Assembly: GCA_019118605.1 (NCBI GenBank)
Contig: DWYP01000032.1
Span: forward strand, 62,001-126,000
Length of the DNA: 64,000 nt
Source of the DNA: Candidatus Alistipes faecavium
GTDB lineage: Bacteria; Bacteroidota; Bacteroidia; Bacteroidales; Rikenellaceae
Direction of reading: 5' to 3'
Shown: piece after piece, positions 62,330 to 64,000 of the stretch
How the letters are laid out: every line of letters begins with the position of its first letter
Position numbering within the stretch: position 1 is the stretch's first letter
The notes under the pieces: generated by a model
Seen by the model: only the letters and a program-made list of their open reading frames with translations
Told to the model about the DNA's origin: nothing
Databases searched by the model: none
Translations under genes and position numbers: made by a program

Positions 62330-64000
62330 ATGATGAAAATCAAATACACAGCCTTGGCTTTGCTGTCGGCCGCCGTGCTGTCGTCCTGCTCCCTGCTCGG
62401 ATCCCTCGACGACCTGGAATTCGAATACGTGCGCACCGACGACAACATCATCACCGATGCCACCTCGGCCGAAAGCCAACTCGCCGGAGTATATACCCAG
62501 TGGAAGCACTTCAACGTCTCGACCTTCTTCACCCTGCAGTCGATGCGTTCGGGCACCATTCAGACGGTCAACATCGCCGGGTACACCGAGTTCCGCACCA
62601 ACCAGATCACCGATACAAACGATGCGACCGAAAAGTTCTACACGAACCTCTATCTGATAATCAACTCCGCCAACTCGTTCATCGCATCCCTGAACGCGCG
62701 CCCCGAAGTCACCGGACTCTCCCCCGAGCGACGCAAGGAGATGCTCGGCGAAGCCTACCTCAACAAGGCGCTGGCCGAATACTACCTGCTCTGCACCTTC
62801 GGGGAGTTCTACGACATGGAGTCCGAATACGGCATCGTGATCTGGAACGAGCCCGTGCGCAAGACCGAAGCCCGCAAACGCTCCTCCGTCGCCGACTCCT
62901 ACCAGACGATCCTCGACGACCTGGAGGCAGCCATGCAGGCGCCCGCCGCACCCGCCGTGGGGCATGCCGGGCTGTATGCCGCACAGGCACTCAAGGCCAA
63001 GGTTCTGCTCTGCATGCAGCGATACCCCGAAGCCGCAGAGGTCGCCGGGGCGCTCATCGAGGCGAACGACTCGGCGCTCGAGAGCGATTTCCTCGCGCCC
63101 TTCCGCAACCCCTACGGATCGAAGGAGATCCTCTTCGACCTCTACTGCTACTATCCCAACTCATCGCTCGGGAACCAGTACAACGTCTATTACTCCACGC
63201 CGGGGCAGACGCTCACCGAACTTGCCGACGAACTGGTCGGAGAGGTCGGAGACGGAGTGCTCTCGACGCCCGACTACCTCTCCTATTACACGTGGATCTC
63301 GGAGCAGGCCGCACTGGATCCCTCCCTGGAAGAGGCGTTCGTCGCCTATGTCAACGACCTCTACTACGGCATGCCCTACTTCTCGAGCATTCAGTCGATG
63401 TACGATGAATACCTCATGTACGGAATGTCCGACGATGATGTCAAGATGATCATCGGAATGGACGTACAGGCGTATGTCGAGACAACCGGCATCGAGACCG
63501 GAATCGCGCCCACGGAGTGCAACGCCATGGGATACGACTACCGCTACATCCAGACCTACGACCCCGTGCTGAGAGAGGGCGAGAGCAACATGAGCAAATA
63601 CATTTACGGGGACTACACCTCCGGGCCGTCGAACACGATCTTCTTCCTGCGCATGGCCGACGTCTATTACGTTAAGGCCGAGGCCGAGGCCCGTCAGGGC
63701 GGCAGCGCACACCTCGACGCCGCCCGCACGGCCCTGGAGCGCGTGCTCGAACGCGCACAGTACGGCCGCGACTACATCGACGCCATTCCCGACGAGGCGC
63801 TCGTGGCCACAATCATGAAGCACCGCTACATGGAGAACTTCACCGAGAACCAGGACGATTATTTCGACCAGGTGAGGGCCTTCATGCTCGACGGAAAGAA
63901 CTTCTGCAACAACTCGCTCATCGCCGCCGGAAGGACGCTCATCGCCCCGGTGCCGCGCGCCGCCATCAGCGGAAACGGCCTGCTCGAGCAACTGCCTGCA
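62330..64000 (+). CDS. SusD/RagB-family lipoprotein (partial, runs off window)
   Basis: A surface lipoprotein that binds substrate and lids the SusC channel. 557 residues are visible and no stop is reached. The signal peptide ends in VLSSCS with the lipidated Cys20, and SLLGSLDDLEF follows. The N-terminal helical (TPR-like) part shows NSANSFIASLN and EMLGEAYLNKALAEYYLLCTFGEF; later FFLRMADVYYVKAEAEARQG and MKHRYMENFTENQDDYFD match SusD. No family-specific substrate residues can be read. Polysaccharide-degrading genes of the locus, if any, would lie beyond 64000. Confidence 0.92.
   Translation, partial: MMKIKYTALALLSAAVLSSCSLLGSLDDLEFEYVRTDDNIITDATSAESQLAGVYTQWKHFNVSTFFTLQSMRSGTIQTVNIAGYTEFRTNQITDTNDATEKFYTNLYLIINSANSFIASLNARPEVTGLSPERRKEMLGEAYLNKALAEYYLLCTFGEFYDMESEYGIVIWNEPVRKTEARKRSSVADSYQTILDDLEAAMQAPAAPAVGHAGLYAAQALKAKVLLCMQRYPEAAEVAGALIEANDSALESDFLAPFRNPYGSKEILFDLYCYYPNSSLGNQYNVYYSTPGQTLTELADELVGEVGDGVLSTPDYLSYYTWISEQAALDPSLEEAFVAYVNDLYYGMPYFSSIQSMYDEYLMYGMSDDDVKMIIGMDVQAYVETTGIETGIAPTECNAMGYDYRYIQTYDPVLREGESNMSKYIYGDYTSGPSNTIFFLRMADVYYVKAEAEARQGGSAHLDAARTALERVLERAQYGRDYIDAIPDEALVATIMKHRYMENFTENQDDYFDQVRAFMLDGKNFCNNSLIAAGRTLIAPVPRAAISGNGLLEQLPA

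Noticed and set aside
1..64000. CRISPR arrays, insertion sequences, integrases, tRNA and rRNA genes
   Set aside because: None was found. The repeats present are short tandem arrays without spacer structure or transposase genes.

Overview
The window looks like a chromosomal segment of a high-GC Bacteroidota, most like Alistipes/Rikenellaceae (inference). The grounds are a SusC/SusD pair, many Bacteroidota-type promoters (TTTG about 19-20 nt before TAnnTTTG), Bacteroidales-style lipoprotein and TonB-receptor genes, and GC-rich codon use. No rRNA, tRNA, CRISPR array, insertion sequence or prophage gene was seen. The strong GC bias opens very long antisense frames, which were discarded.

Layout. 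59-2308 (minus): asnS, then an SGNH hydrolase. 2430-11301 (plus): a tightly packed run of a truncated GH2-like protein, rlmH, a TonB receptor, a lipoprotein, nadC, an LtaS-like sulfatase-fold enzyme and a DUF2156-GNAT fusion. 11433-24260 (minus): a ten-gene purine operon in the order purE-K-L-C-F-M-N-H-D-folD. It covers every step to IMP except purB. 24621-34757 (minus): a nine-gene pyrimidine operon, pyrC-carA-carB-pyrK-pyrD-pyrF-glutaredoxin-pyrE-pyrB, which covers the whole route to UMP. 35266-45004: transporters (OPA family, ZupT, CaCA, LysO), a HAD phosphatase, mutY, a sialate-type esterase and a membrane protein/winged-helix pair. 45009-53195: an AsmA-like protein, a GNAT, an AlkD-like protein and four genes of polyprenyl-phosphate sugar metabolism. 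53383-56344: a cobalamin riboswitch followed by the class III ribonucleotide reductase nrdDG. 56629-58807: an unknown acidic protein and a split ThrE-type exporter. 59047-64000: susC and the start of susD, which runs off the end.

The most interesting content is RNA-level control of nucleotide synthesis. (1) The purine operon has a good promoter (24538-24568), a roughly 270-nt leader with a compact nested-stem fold, and an intrinsic terminator just before purE. A long-range pairing would be mutually exclusive with both the fold and the terminator, as in a riboswitch or attenuator. I could not match it to a known class. (2) The pyrimidine operon has a promoter, a 33-codon leader peptide, a U-rich tract and a terminator whose stem contains the leader stop codon. 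This is the layout of UTP-sensing attenuation at enterobacterial pyrBI/pyrE. (3) nrdDG sits behind an AdoCbl riboswitch. In addition, PyrB carries a C-terminal extension that resembles the zinc domain of the regulatory subunit PyrI.

Genes were identified by reading motifs in the translated sequence. No database search or folding program was run.
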